From a virus: a DNA stretch of 32,962 bases. Under the pieces are notes generated by a model. The model did no database searches. It saw nothing but the letters and a program-made list of their open reading frames with translations, and was not told where the DNA came from. The translations under genes and the position numbers were made by a program. Every line of letters starts with the position of its first letter. The first letter of the stretch is position 1. Location: IMG/VR virus record IMGVR_UViG_3300029993_000021, positions 1 to 32,962 of that record; one strand, written 5' to 3'. Below, piece by piece: positions 26,755 through 32,962 of this stretch.

Positions 26755-28721
26755 CAATCCTTTCTCCAGCGCGGCGATACGTAGCCAGCCGCTTCCAATG
26801 GCAACCCTGGCGCCCATCTCGGCGCGATGCGCATACGCTCCAGCAGTTGCTCCAGGCGCTCGTGGGCACGTTCAATCGGCACTTCCAGCACCATCTGGTC
26901 ATAGACCTCATGCACGATGTCCTCGACCTTATCGACCGACAGCATGATCAGCCAGAACAGGTCGCGGGCAAGCCCTTGCGTCATGTTGTTGGAAAGGATC
27001 TTGCGGTCGAGCGTCTCGACGTAGCCCTCGGGCTTGTCATAGACGGCGATCGGCGCACTCGCACCCGGGTCCAGGTACAGGCGGGCATTGTGGTAGCTGA
27101 TCGCGCGCCCGCTTGGCAGCTCCATGCGCAATGCGTGCTGGTCACGCACGAAGGTCACCTCCGAGCACCAGCCACGGCCCACGGGCACGCGCACGCGCTT
27201 GCCCGGCTGGTCCAGCGCGATCAGCACGGCGTACTCAAGCACGGCCCACCAGCGCTCAAAGGCGGGGCGGGCTTCACGCCATTTCCATACGATGTCGGTC
27301 ACCGCGTCCGGTTCGAGGTGCACGCCGTAGTTCGCCGCCATCGAGACAAACGCGCCATCCCCGCCGCCGTAAGATAATGCGAGGGAGGCGCATTTTCCTA
27401 CCTGTCTCTGATCTTTCGTGACATCCGCGTATTCGACACCGAAAATACCCACAGCCGACGTTTTGTAAGGATCGCCACCCGCCTCATAGACGGTCAACAT
27501 TTCCTCGTCATTAGCGAGCCACGGGCTCATGCGCGCTTCGATGCCGGACAAGTCCGCATCGACCAGCGTGTGGCCCGGCTTGGTAGCGCAGAACAGCGAA
27601 CGCTGCGCATCGGCCAGGGCAGCTAGGATCGGGCCCACTTCCGGGCTAGACAGGTAACCGATGTCGTGGCGCTTGCATGCGTCCAGGTAGCGCTCGCAAT
27701 CCTCGGCCGAGCGGCCAGGGCGCGGACGGGCCACGTTGAGCAACTGCACGCCGCCGCAGCCGCGCGCGGTGGTGCGACCGGACAGCGCGCCGTGGTAGAC
27801 AGTCGCGTGACACATGCGGCTGTCCACATGGGCGCGCAGGATCGCGCCGGCTTTCTTAGGGGCGCGCGAGGCGTCCAGGCGCAGGGCCAACACCTCACGC
27901 AGCGCCGCGGGCAGGTCCGGGCGCCCCATCAGGGTTTTGAGTGTCTCGCGGCCGGCGTCGTCCATATCCTCGCCCATGGTCGCCGCATAGTCCTTGATCT
28001 TGCCCACCTCGGTGGTGGACAACAGCCCGCCCTGCGTGGCCACGGCTAGGTCATAGTTGAGCTGGGCCTCGGCGAAGGCAGTCAAATCCTCCATGGCCTG
28101 GGCAGCCTCGACATCGCAGCCGAAGCCACGCATCGACACGCGCATGTGTAGCTCAAAGAACTGCTGCTCCAGCGGCGGCAGCGGTACGGTCGCATTCCAC
28201 AAGCCGAACATCGCATCCGTGTCGATCAGCGCGTACTTGTACAGCCGCGCGTACTCCTCCGGGTGCGTTTGGGGCGTGTATTCGGGATGCGCGGCCAGTA
28301 GCAGCATGATCGGCTTGGCTTCGGTGTCTTTCTGCACCGGCAGCCCCATCGCTTCGCACGCACCGGCCAGCGAGCCCGGCAGGCCGTTGTAGCGTGCACG
28401 GGCGGCGCTACAGCGCACCTGTTCAATCTTCAGCTCGGGCAAATGGGCGTAGCGTGGATCCCGACGCAGCACGTCGTTCCAGATGTGGAAGTCGAACGGT
28501 GCGTTGTGGGCTACGAACTCACCACCGCTAGCCAGGTGCGCTACGATGCGTTGCGGCACGATCTGGCCGGCCTCCCACAGCTCCGCCGCGGGCATGTCGG
28601 GGAAGCGCCACGTGAAACAGGTGGCGCGTGTGGACGGATCGGCCAAGTAGCGCGCCAGACCAGACACGGCCAGATCGCAGTTACTTGAGGTCTCGAAGTC
28701 GAGAAATAGCTGTGTGGTCAT
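26754..28721 (-). CDS. DNA polymerase I-like (family A) with 3'-5' exonuclease
   Basis: This 655-residue protein has a proofreading domain: Exo I 'FLDFETSS' (6-13), Exo II 'FVAHNAPFDFHIWND' (69-83) and Exo III 'YALIDTD' (163-169). Polymerase motif A is 'VDADLSGIEAR' (Asp390), motif B 'RQVGKCASLALSYGGG' (Arg439, Lys443, Tyr451), and motif C 'HEVYDQMVLEV' (Asp608). Usual motif C is V-H-D-E; here it is V-Y-D-Q, keeping the catalytic Asp but replacing His and Glu. It replicates phage DNA. No 5'-3' exonuclease domain is present, typical for phage enzymes. The leader ends CCCACCAC right before the ATG, with no strong Shine-Dalgarno. Confidence 0.95.
   Translation of the reverse strand: MTTQLFLDFETSSNCDLAVSGLARYLADPSTRATCFTWRFPDMPAAELWEAGQIVPQRIVAHLASGGEFVAHNAPFDFHIWNDVLRRDPRYAHLPELKIEQVRCSAARARYNGLPGSLAGACEAMGLPVQKDTEAKPIMLLLAAHPEYTPQTHPEEYARLYKYALIDTDAMFGLWNATVPLPPLEQQFFELHMRVSMRGFGCDVEAAQAMEDLTAFAEAQLNYDLAVATQGGLLSTTEVGKIKDYAATMGEDMDDAGRETLKTLMGRPDLPAALREVLALRLDASRAPKKAGAILRAHVDSRMCHATVYHGALSGRTTARGCGGVQLLNVARPRPGRSAEDCERYLDACKRHDIGYLSSPEVGPILAALADAQRSLFCATKPGHTLVDADLSGIEARMSPWLANDEEMLTVYEAGGDPYKTSAVGIFGVEYADVTKDQRQVGKCASLALSYGGGDGAFVSMAANYGVHLEPDAVTDIVWKWREARPAFERWWAVLEYAVLIALDQPGKRVRVPVGRGWCSEVTFVRDQHALRMELPSGRAISYHNARLYLDPGASAPIAVYDKPEGYVETLDRKILSNNMTQGLARDLFWLIMLSVDKVEDIVHEVYDQMVLEVPIERAHERLEQLLERMRIAPRWAPGLPLEAAGYVSPRWRKD
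28604..28619 (-). promoter_or_regulatory. Degenerate parS-like site inside the polymerase gene
   Basis: The plus strand reads AGCGCCACGTGAAACA, 13 of 16 identical to the parS consensus, with an uninterrupted 12-base CCACGTGAAACA. The mismatches are all at one end. It is inside coding sequence (Cys-Phe-Thr-Trp codons), so it may be chance. Confidence 0.3.
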
Positions 28722-28782
28722 GTGGTGGGCTCGGTGGCGGTCTTTCGTGATTGTAGCGCTTTATTCACGTCTTTGTAGTAGT

Positions 28783-28995
28783 TCATAGCGAGTACATCCA
28801 CACCACGCGACGAATAGACGGCCCGCGCTCAGGCGGGTAGTAGGCGCGGCGAGTTAGCGCGCCGCGGCGCCACAGGTCACGTAGATAGGCGCCGGTAAGC
28901 CGTGAGTTGCGGTCAAGTTCCGCAGCGATGTCAGCGGCGGTGCCTGGGCCATCGGCTAGCGCATGTTCGATCTTGTGTCGTAATGAAGCCTTCAC
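28783..28995 (-). CDS. Small winged-helix protein
   Basis: This 70-residue protein begins at GTG 28995, which overlaps the upstream TGA. 'LRHKIEHALADGPGTAADIAAELDRNSRLTGAYLRDLWRRGALTR' (in pieces, about 5-50) reads as a winged helix-turn-helix with a following beta wing, like DNA-binding regulators. Downstream is the polymerase gene. An upstream start would add Arg/Gly-rich residues overlapping the previous gene. Confidence 0.65.
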   Translation of the reverse strand: MKASLRHKIEHALADGPGTAADIAAELDRNSRLTGAYLRDLWRRGALTRRAYYPPERGPSIRRVVWMYSL

Positions 28996-29183
28996 TGATC
29001 GAGCGCCAGCTCGTCTTCCCACACCCAGTCCACACCCCCGCAAAACCACTGGATCAGGTAGATATTAATGGCGGCGTCGCCTTTCCATGGCTCGTATTTG
29101 CGGCTATCGCGGACGCACCCGCGCCTGTCGCCGTGCATCTCTATCACGCGGGCATTCAGTTCGAACTTAAAAGCGCGGGTCAT
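28992..29183 (-). CDS. Small early protein
   Basis: This 63-residue protein begins MTRAFKFELNARVIEMHGDR and has 'INIYLIQWFCGGVDWVWEDEL', a beta-rich small fold. No family recognised. Its start is well placed: AAGGAG 8 bases upstream, inside the last codons of the helicase gene, with a 17-base overlap. Confidence 0.65.
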   Translation of the reverse strand: MTRAFKFELNARVIEMHGDRRGCVRDSRKYEPWKGDAAINIYLIQWFCGGVDWVWEDELALDQ

Positions 29184-30996
29184 AACGGAAACTCCTTAGA
29201 TTACCCTCATGGATGAATCGGCATTCCGTAAGGAATACCTGACCATTTTCAAACTTTGTAAGGGTAATGTCAACAGGCTGCGGGATCAGTTCACGTTGCA
29301 AGACGACGCGGTAAGCCTCGCCCGGCACGTTGCGACCGGTGGCCGCCTGAAAGAACTTGCGGGCCTGGGCGTAGAATTTCGGGTCCGCCTGGGTGCGATC
29401 GAAGTCCAGGCGCAAGGCGTAGGGGCCAAAGTCGGTCGTGAAAGCGAAGTTCAGCACGCTGTTACCCTCGGGCACGACGGACATATCGCGCACCTCCAGC
29501 TGGCGCGTCAGTTTGCAGGCCTCATCCTTGAGCACGACCGAATCCTCATCGTGCAGCTCGTAGGAGTCGCCCTCGCCAAAGATGGACCGCTCGGTCTTCT
29601 CGCGGCGCTGGCGCAATGCCAGGAAGCCCTGGCGCGGCCGGCCGCACTGGCGACAAGTCATGTGCTCGGCGTCGTTTAAATAGCCGCAGGCCTCGGTGTC
29701 TTTCTCCATCAGCTCCAGCACCAGGCGCAAGTCCGGCTCGGGCTGGGTGGGGTTATTGACCGGAAAGCGAATGGACGATTTCTCGCGCATGGCTTTCTGT
29801 TTGCCCGCCTGCACGGGCATATGCACGACCTCATCGGTGCAGCGCCACAGGCCAGCGCGCGAGTCGCCCTCGTCCACGGCGGCATTGATCGGTCCATGCC
29901 GAGCGATGTTGCCGCCACCGTCCAGTAGCAGCACGTTCTCTTTGCCCGGATAAGGTCGAAAGCCGCGCCCCACGATCTGCCGCCACAGCACCAGCGACTT
30001 GGTCGGGCGCAGGCATACCAGGCAATCAACGAACTTGGCGTTGAATCCCGTGGTGAGCATGGCCACGCTGACCACGTGGCGCTGGGCCTTGGCTAGATAC
30101 GACTCGATACCTTCCACACGTTCGCCGTGCTCCAGGTCGCCATGGATCAACACGGACGACTCGCCGGCCTCCACCAGCGCGCGGTGAATCATCTGGGCAT
30201 GCTCGATGTTCACCGCGAACCACATGAAATGCTTGCGGTCGGTGGCGTTATCGAGTGCTACAGTGACCGCTTCCTTGGTGACCTCCATGGCGCGGCGGGC
30301 CAGCTCGGCCTCGCCGAAGTCGCCGCCCTTGGTCTTGACGCCTGCGGTATCGACCTGCGGGAAGCGAATCGTGGGCGCGACCACCGGTGCCAGGAAGCCC
30401 TCGCGCACCAGGCGGTTGTAGTTGCGCCCCGATGTCAGGTCGTACACCTTCGCGTTGAACAGCCCGCATTGTGTGAGCGGGACGACCTTCTGGCCTTTCA
30501 TGCAAAAGCCGGTGGCGGTCAGCGCGATGAACCGCATGCCCGGGTTGTTGGCGGTCAGTTCGTCGACGATTTTGCGCGCGGTCTTAGCGCCCACGTCGAA
30601 CCCGTGCGCCTCGTCCACGATCACAAAGTCGATACGGCCAAAGCGCTTGGCCTGGCGCGTGACGGACTGAGGCGTGCCAAAGATGATTTGCGACAGGCGG
30701 TCTTTCATCTTTAGCCCGGCGCAGTAGACGCCTACGCGCGACACCAGCGCCGGGGGTAGATAACCCATGGCCTCGTCGACGTTTTGCTTGACCAGCTCCA
30801 TGGACGGCGCCAGCACCATCACACGAGCGCCGGGCCACTGTAGGTTAATTTCCTCGGCTAGCATCGCCGCCAGCAGGGCCTTGCCGCCGCCCGTGACAAT
30901 CTCGGCGAGTGGGTTGGCGTTACCGGCGACAACGAGCGCGCCCATGATGGCGCTGCAGGCCTCGGCCTGATACCAGCGCGGGACAAGCTTACCCAT
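29167..30996 (-). CDS. SF2 DEAD/DEAH-box helicase
   Basis: This 609-residue protein has Q-type 'PRWYQAEA' near the start, motif I 'VTGGGKALLAAML' (34-46), motif II 'VDEAH' (127-131), motif III 'TAT' (160-162), motif IV/V region 'VLIHGDLEHGERVEGIESYL' in pieces, 'MLTTGFNAKFVD', and motif VI 'QIVGRGFRP' (340-348). After the helicase core is a Cys cluster (Cys437, 448, 451: 'TCRQCGRP') that may bind zinc. It would unwind DNA or remodel complexes in replication. Motif I ends K-A instead of K-T/S, losing the usual hydroxyl that helps bind magnesium. Confidence 0.9.
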   Translation of the reverse strand: MGKLVPRWYQAEACSAIMGALVVAGNANPLAEIVTGGGKALLAAMLAEEINLQWPGARVMVLAPSMELVKQNVDEAMGYLPPALVSRVGVYCAGLKMKDRLSQIIFGTPQSVTRQAKRFGRIDFVIVDEAHGFDVGAKTARKIVDELTANNPGMRFIALTATGFCMKGQKVVPLTQCGLFNAKVYDLTSGRNYNRLVREGFLAPVVAPTIRFPQVDTAGVKTKGGDFGEAELARRAMEVTKEAVTVALDNATDRKHFMWFAVNIEHAQMIHRALVEAGESSVLIHGDLEHGERVEGIESYLAKAQRHVVSVAMLTTGFNAKFVDCLVCLRPTKSLVLWRQIVGRGFRPYPGKENVLLLDGGGNIARHGPINAAVDEGDSRAGLWRCTDEVVHMPVQAGKQKAMREKSSIRFPVNNPTQPEPDLRLVLELMEKDTEACGYLNDAEHMTCRQCGRPRQGFLALRQRREKTERSIFGEGDSYELHDEDSVVLKDEACKLTRQLEVRDMSVVPEGNSVLNFAFTTDFGPYALRLDFDRTQADPKFYAQARKFFQAATGRNVPGEAYRVVLQRELIPQPVDITLTKFENGQVFLTECRFIHEGNLRSFRYDPRF

Positions 30997-31055
30997 TGTT
31001 TAGCCTTATGTGGTGGATTTCAGGCGGTTAGTTTAGCGCAATCGGCAGTTTGCGG

Positions 31056-31256
31056 CTAGTGGCGCCACACCGGGTGGCCGTGGTCAACGATCCACCGCAC
31101 GAAGGGCAAGCCCAGTAGTGTCAGGACGCACACGACCAGACACCAGCACGCGATGGCCAGCAGCACTACCGGCCACACGGCGGGGCGTTCGGGGGTGTGG
31201 CCCTGCGACATGCGGGCTTCCGCGCGTCGGGTAAAGTGATTGTCGGGAGTATCCAT
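31056..31256 (-). CDS. 66-residue single-span membrane protein
   Basis: One hydrophobic segment at about residues 28-50 ('VWPVVLLAIACWCLVVCVLT'), basic/polar N-terminus, and a short end HPVWRH. Three bases separate it from the preceding stop. The first ATG (31256) is chosen; a second Met at residue 16 is possible. Role unknown; small membrane proteins are common in early regions. Confidence 0.6.
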   Translation of the reverse strand: MDTPDNHFTRRAEARMSQGHTPERPAVWPVVLLAIACWCLVVCVLTLLGLPFVRWIVDHGHPVWRH

Positions 31257-31259
31257 GAC

Positions 31260-31928
31260 TCAGGCCCCCGCATCGCACAGATACAAGAACTGGCAGCCGG
31301 GCGATTGCAGTTCGATCAGTGCGTTAAGTGCAATCGTGCATGCGGTAGCCAGCACTTCATCACGGGCGCCGCCTACGCCGGCGTAGGCGGCGTAGGCGGC
31401 GGCGTAGGCGGCGTAGGCGGCGTAGGCGGCGGCGTAGGCGGCGGCGTAGGCGGCGTAGGCGTAGGCGTAGGTGCGTGCTACTGACTTAGCATTTAACGCA
31501 GCTTCGCGATTGCCGTCCTTTTCACACTGTCGCGCAGCTGCTTCGAGTTTCTCACTATGCGCCGGATTGCCAATCTTGGCACGTAGCGCCCGCGGCACGA
31601 TCTGTCGAATAGTCTGTTCGGTCACAATGCGCACGAACTCCTGTTGATCGATGCTATCTGAACCGAGCTGCGCGACAGCCAAGCGACGCAAACCCTCGGT
31701 GCGGGCTGCATCGGAACTCCAGAGTGCGTCGTTGATACGGATCTTGAAAATGCGCACAGCGTCGCCGACACATGTCGGCCTGTCGCTATGCGGCAAACCC
31801 ATGGCGTAGCACACGGCCGCCTCGACGCACATGGCGCCTGGTGTGGGCTTACCGAGTCCGTCGACTAGCCCGGCGTCGACCGTATCGAGTACTTTGCGGG
31901 CCAACGTTTCGTTCAATTCGTAAGACAT
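31260..31928 (-). CDS. Hypothetical protein with an Ala-Tyr tandem repeat
   Basis: This 222-residue protein has a folded-looking first two thirds ('VDGLGKPTPGAMCVEAAVCYAMGLPHSDRPTCVG' in pieces, 'FKIRINDALWSS', 'VRIVTEQTIRQIVPRAL'). Then come about 33 residues built almost only from AYAA/AYA units (residues about 151-183). A short hydrophobic end follows ('VLATACTIALNALIEL'). The repeat is encoded by GGCGGCGTAGGC-type units on the plus strand (about 31377-31472). The N-terminal part resembles a common phage protein of unknown role. Strong promoter at 31959-31987 and leader CACACCACACC. Confidence 0.7.
   Translation of the reverse strand: MSYELNETLARKVLDTVDAGLVDGLGKPTPGAMCVEAAVCYAMGLPHSDRPTCVGDAVRIFKIRINDALWSSDAARTEGLRRLAVAQLGSDSIDQQEFVRIVTEQTIRQIVPRALRAKIGNPAHSEKLEAAARQCEKDGNREAALNAKSVARTYAYAYAAYAAAYAAAYAAYAAYAAAYAAYAGVGGARDEVLATACTIALNALIELQSPGCQFLYLCDAGA
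31377..31472. repeat. GTAGGCGGC-type tandem repeat within a gene
   Basis: Repeats of GCGTAG joined by GGC or GGCGGC run for about 95 bases, all in multiples of 3, encoding Ala-Tyr units on the minus strand. Length change by slippage would keep the reading frame. Confidence 0.85.
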
Positions 31929-31958
31929 GTGCTTATCCTTGGTGTGGTGTGTAGGGCG

Positions 31959-31987
31959 AATGTAAAGGACTATTCGGCCTTTGTCAA
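31959..31987 (-). promoter_or_regulatory. sigma70-type promoter of the AYA-repeat gene
   Basis: On the minus strand a perfect TTGACA (31982-31987) is 17 bases before TACATT (31959-31964), 30 bases upstream of the start codon. It overlaps the end of the preceding leftward gene. Confidence 0.75.
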
Positions 31988-32155
31988 GCGCTTCCGCCGC
32001 GCCTCCAGCTGGCGCTGGCGCTTCAGTTCATTTCGTGCCTCGCGCCGGCCCTGTGTGTAGGCGGCCATGAGTAACGCCGTGGTTTCGTCGCGGCACATCG
32101 TGTCGGCGCGCCTCCATAGTTTCTCGAACGCGGCCGTTACGGTCTTACTGCTCAC
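31970..32155 (-). CDS. Small basic helical protein
   Basis: This 61-residue protein begins MSSKTVTAAFEKLWRRADTM and ends in a charged helix (RQRQLEARRKRLTKAE). GTG 32155 overlaps the upstream TGA (GTGA). Positive charge suggests nucleic acid or membrane interaction; no family recognised. Confidence 0.6.
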   Translation of the reverse strand: MSSKTVTAAFEKLWRRADTMCRDETTALLMAAYTQGRREARNELKRQRQLEARRKRLTKAE

Positions 32156-32454
32156 GGCTGCACCACTGACGGAACAAACGGCGCCGTATCCGGGCAGGTC
32201 TGAAACACCAACACGATCACCTCGCGACAGTAGGTCTTTTCCTGCGGCCAGGGCTTGTCGGGCGTGGGCTTGGTGCCCATCGGGTGTTTGTGCAGCCGCG
32301 ACACCATGGTGCAGTCTTTGCCAAGCCGCTGGAGCAGCTTAAGCGGGACCGGCTGGGCGCAGCTTAACCAGCGAGAGGCTTCCTCGACGGTGAACATGTC
32401 GGGCGTGCCGGCGGGCACGGCGTCATCGTAGACGGTGGGTTTGTAGGTGCTCAT
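32152..32454 (-). CDS. Small early protein, function unknown
   Basis: This 100-residue protein begins MSTYKPTVYDDAVPAG, with 'MFTVEEASRWLSCAQPVPLKLLQRLGKDC' in pieces and 'CREVIVLVFQTCPDT'. The middle looks like a helix-turn-helix-type helical pair but is not convincing. ATG 32454 overlaps the upstream TGA. A longer upstream start would overlap the preceding gene with Arg/Gly-rich sequence and is rejected. Confidence 0.6.
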   Translation of the reverse strand: MSTYKPTVYDDAVPAGTPDMFTVEEASRWLSCAQPVPLKLLQRLGKDCTMVSRLHKHPMGTKPTPDKPWPQEKTYCREVIVLVFQTCPDTAPFVPSVVQP

Positions 32455-32867
32455 GCCACCACCTGCTGCCAATCCCCCGCCGACACGTTCTGACCGCGCA
32501 CGCCGCCATAGAAATGATCGCCGGGCCACACAAGCGATCCACCGTAGTACCCGTTCGACTCGTTGCGGTAGTCAATCAGCAGCTCGCCGCGATCGGTGAG
32601 GATCTTGAAACCATAGAACTCCAGCTCGCCGCCGCGCGTGTCCAACTCGGCGTGCAATTCGACCTCCTCGGCCGAGACGACTACTGCAGGGAGCCCGAGT
32701 GCAGGCAGGTCGATATGCTCGACCCACGTATGCGAGCAGCATTCCGCACGGCACTTGGCGACGATTTCGCCAGCGTCTGTGGTGAACTTGATGGCTGTTT
32801 CGTCTTCGGCCAGGTAGACGGCCGTGATGGTACGGCCGACGAGAATGTGAGTCTTAGGCTGCGACAT
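32451..32867 (-). CDS. DUF7448-like protein
   Basis: This 138-residue beta-rich protein has 'TAVYLAEDETAIKFTTDAGEIVAKC', 'ECCSHTWVEHID' and 'GELLIDYRNESNGYYGGSLV'. The order (acidic 'EDET', CCS-x-W-x-E, then a 'Y-NESNGYY-G' end) matches a family of small phage proteins of unknown role (DUF7448-like). It starts a leftward operon; the leader has AACCACACC and GCGGAGA. Confidence 0.65.
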   Translation of the reverse strand: MSQPKTHILVGRTITAVYLAEDETAIKFTTDAGEIVAKCRAECCSHTWVEHIDLPALGLPAVVVSAEEVELHAELDTRGGELEFYGFKILTDRGELLIDYRNESNGYYGGSLVWPGDHFYGGVRGQNVSAGDWQQVVA

Positions 32868-32962
32868 GGTGCAGATTCTCCGCGGTGTGGTTGGCGAAAG
32901 GGTTAGGCGCAGTTTGCACTAATGTTTCGCACATATCAATGAAAGTTTGCGGCGCAGTGTAG
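32868..32962. promoter_or_regulatory. Leader/control region at the right edge
   Basis: Non-coding. On the minus strand it has ATTGATATGTG (like the rightward -10 elements), GCCGCAAACT near the window edge, and GCAAACTGCGCCTAACC closer to the gene. The leader motif CCAACCACACCGCGGAG precedes the start. Exact promoter not resolved. Confidence 0.4.

Noticed and set aside
31377-31472. Tandem repeat considered as a CRISPR array
   Set aside because: Units are 6-12 bases with no spacers and are in frame inside a gene.
31197-31484. Plus-strand Gly-Val repeat frame
   Set aside because: It is the antisense of the Ala-Tyr repeat; no ribosome site and no neighbours in this direction.
1-32962. Integrase, repressor, attachment site or tRNA genes
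   Set aside because: No integrase or CI-like motif, no tRNA cloverleaf was recognised; lysogeny cannot be inferred here.

Overview
The window is part of the genome of a tailed phage with a contractile tail (myovirus morphology). It carries a DUF3383-type tail sheath, a DUF3277-like tail tube, a DUF2184 major capsid protein, a DUF2213 protease/scaffold, a DUF1073 portal, a Mu gpF-like protein, a large terminase, and baseplate J/DUF2612 genes. Base composition is GC-rich (roughly 60-65% by eye), the spanins and the lambda R-type endolysin imply a Gram-negative host, and promoters look sigma70-like, so a high-GC proteobacterial host is likely. No integrase, repressor, partition gene, tRNA or CRISPR array was seen. 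Lysogeny can be neither shown nor excluded from this piece.

Layout. (1) 1-2352, rightward: end of baseplate J, a DUF2612-like baseplate protein and a glycine-rich tail fibre/adhesin. (2) 2371-6976, leftward: a DUF2800 Cas4/AddB-like nuclease, a DUF2815 ssDNA-binding protein and RusA, followed by a lysis cassette (lambda R-like endolysin, three small membrane-protein or holin candidates, one soluble protein, and Rz with a fully nested Rz1). (3) 6977-7294: a non-coding, relatively AT-rich divergent control region with a repeated TYGTCAGT octamer. (4) 7295-25007, rightward: packaging, head, neck, sheath and tube genes, closed by a strong terminator. Two leftward cassettes interrupt it (11760-13585 with an adenine methyltransferase and RNA ligase; 16649-19435 with a Vsr-like homing endonuclease and four small genes), as does an in-line HNH endonuclease. 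(5) 25055-32867, leftward: early/replication genes including a family A DNA polymerase and an SF2 helicase plus many small proteins, several preceded by sigma70-like promoters and a recurrent CCACCACA leader.

How it works together. Early leftward genes would replicate and recombine DNA (polymerase, helicase, SSB, Cas4-like nuclease, RusA). The rightward late genes build and fill the head and make the tail, and the leftward lysis cassette releases virions. Tail genes between tube and baseplate J (chaperone, tape measure and others) are not in the window, so the late tail module appears to be split by the early block.

The most striking signals are non-coding. A perfect copy of the bacterial chromosomal ParB-binding site parS (TGTTCCACGTGAAACA on the minus strand, 4986-5001) lies in the SSB-RusA gap beside a hairpin, with no ParA/ParB gene in view. 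A candidate structured small RNA at about 18239-18310 has its own extended -10 promoter and an intrinsic terminator.
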